Origin: Bacteroidia bacterium
GTDB lineage: Bacteria; Bacteroidota; Bacteroidia; Bacteroidales; GCA-2748055
DNA: 6,946 nucleotides
NCBI GenBank assembly: GCA_004525825.1
Contig: SPBY01000147.1
Location: 1-6,946 of the forward strand
Reading direction: 5' to 3'
Numbering within the stretch: position 1 is the stretch's first letter; the number at the start of each line of letters is the position of its first letter. Positions 6,154 to 6,946 of the stretch are shown here, piece after piece. The notes below the pieces were generated by a model, which was not told the origin of the DNA, made no database searches, and saw only the letters and a program-made list of their open reading frames with translations. Made by a program: the position numbers and the translations under genes.

Positions 6154-6946
6154 ATGTACTTACTCGGATACGATGTGGGAAGCTCCTCAGTGAAAGCGAG
6201 CCTTATCAATGCAGAATCGGGACGTTCGGTGGCTTCGGCTTTCTACCCCAAGAAAGAGATGAAGATCGAAGCCCCCAAAGACGGATGGGCCGAACAAAAT
6301 CCCGAACAATGGTGGACCAACCTGATCCTTGCCACCAATGAGGTAATGCAATCTACCGAAATAGAAGCCTCCTCCATCAAAGCCATTGGCATAGCTTACC
6401 AGATGCACGGACTGGTGCTGGTGGACAAGAACCACAACTTGCTTCGTTCATCGATCATATGGTGCGATTCAAGGGCCGTGTCCCATGGCGATCATGCCAT
6501 GAAGACCCTTGGTGAGGAACTGTGTCTATCCCACCTGTTGAACTCACCGGGAAACTTCACCGCCTCCAAGCTCAGCTGGGTGATTATGAATGAGCCTGAG
6601 ATATATGAGAAGGCTTACAAATTCATGTTGCCGGGCGACTACATCGCCATGAAGATGACCGATGAGATCAACACCACCATCTCAGGACTATCAGAAGGAA
6701 TTCTCTGGGACTTCCAGGAAAACTCCCTGGCGGATTTCCTGCTCGAGTACTATGGAATTCACAAACACCTCGTACCCGACATCGTGCCCACCTTCTCCGA
6801 ACAGGGACGCCTCTCAGCCAGGGCTGCCAAGGAACTGGGATTGGTCCCGGGCATTCAGATTGCCTACCGCGCGGGCGACCAGCCCAACAATGCCTTCTCT
6901 CTAAATGTTCTGAATCCTGGCGAAATAGCTGCCACAGCAGGTACCT
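6154..6946 (+). CDS. xylB: Xylulokinase (FGGY carbohydrate kinase), 5' part
   Basis: The frame opens at ATG 6154 and stays open to the window edge: 264 codons of a protein that is normally about 490-500 residues. It covers the FGGY N-terminal domain and the junction. Visible motifs are the phosphate-binding GYDVGSSSVK at 5-14 with Asp7, YQMHGLV at 82-88 containing the Met-His pair that contacts xylulose in this family, IIWCDSRAV at 101-109, PGDYIAMKMT at 160-169, SGLSEG at 177-182, GDQPNNAFS with the probable catalytic base Asp242, and the start of the ATAGT phosphate loop at 260-264. The enzyme phosphorylates D-xylulose to xylulose-5-phosphate in the cytoplasm for the pentose phosphate pathway. 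It strongly resembles the xylulokinase next to xylose isomerase in Bacteroides, and the regulator just upstream fits a xylose operon. Another ketose substrate is possible. Confidence 0.92.
   Translation, partial: MYLLGYDVGSSSVKASLINAESGRSVASAFYPKKEMKIEAPKDGWAEQNPEQWWTNLILATNEVMQSTEIEASSIKAIGIAYQMHGLVLVDKNHNLLRSSIIWCDSRAVSHGDHAMKTLGEELCLSHLLNSPGNFTASKLSWVIMNEPEIYEKAYKFMLPGDYIAMKMTDEINTTISGLSEGILWDFQENSLADFLLEYYGIHKHLVPDIVPTFSEQGRLSARAAKELGLVPGIQIAYRAGDQPNNAFSLNVLNPGEIAATAGT

Noticed and set aside
6141..6175. A full second copy of the 5300-5324 palindrome at the xylB start
   Set aside because: Only the TAACGT half site is present; the bases seven positions further on match the other arm poorly.

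Overview
The window looks like a chromosomal carbohydrate-utilisation region of a member of the Bacteroidota (class Bacteroidia, probably an environmental or marine lineage such as the Marinilabiliales/Prolixibacteraceae). The evidence is indirect but consistent: lipoprotein signal peptides with Bacteroidota-style lipoboxes, weak Shine-Dalgarno sequences, a TAnnTTTG-type promoter element, a DUF4861-type lipoprotein, a Nudix-winged-helix sugar regulator, and a xylulokinase that reads like the Bacteroides type. All genes lie on the + strand.

Layout. 1-270: the 3' end of an SDR dehydrogenase resembling KduD (2-deoxy-D-gluconate / 2-keto-3-deoxygluconate dehydrogenase). 288-1538: a lipoprotein of the DUF4861 type, 17 nt downstream and probably cotranscribed. 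A candidate terminator follows (1546-1580). 1635-5290: a tight group of eda (KDPG aldolase) and a three-gene TRAP transporter, dctP (solute-binding lipoprotein), dctQ (small membrane subunit) and dctM (large membrane subunit, with an apparent extra segment). dctP and dctQ are separated by a short element of two related 22-bp hairpin units plus GTTA octamers. 5300-5332: a strong hairpin/T-tract terminator closes the TRAP group and overlaps a candidate promoter/operator for the next gene. 5360-6103: a Nudix-family transcriptional regulator (NrtR/AraR-like) whose Nudix box has lost two key glutamates. 6107-6144: an 8-bp-period TAAC repeat. 6154-6946: the 5' part of a xylulokinase gene that runs off the window.

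How the genes work together (inference from family knowledge). The left part is a uronate / 3-deoxy-keto-acid module. The TRAP transporter would import a uronate or related sugar acid using an ion gradient. KduD makes 2-keto-3-deoxygluconate from its diketo precursor, a kinase not in this window would phosphorylate it, and Eda splits KDPG into pyruvate and glyceraldehyde-3-phosphate. The right part is a pentose module: a sugar-responsive Nudix regulator followed by xylulokinase, with xylose isomerase and transporter expected downstream. Uronate and xylose release together would fit a polymer such as glucuronoxylan or ulvan, but no polysaccharide lyase or glycosidase is visible here. I see no mobile element, CRISPR array, tRNA or rRNA, and no wholly new system. 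The less ordinary items are the DUF4861 protein, the enlarged DctM, the degenerate Nudix regulator with its palindrome, and the intergenic repeats.
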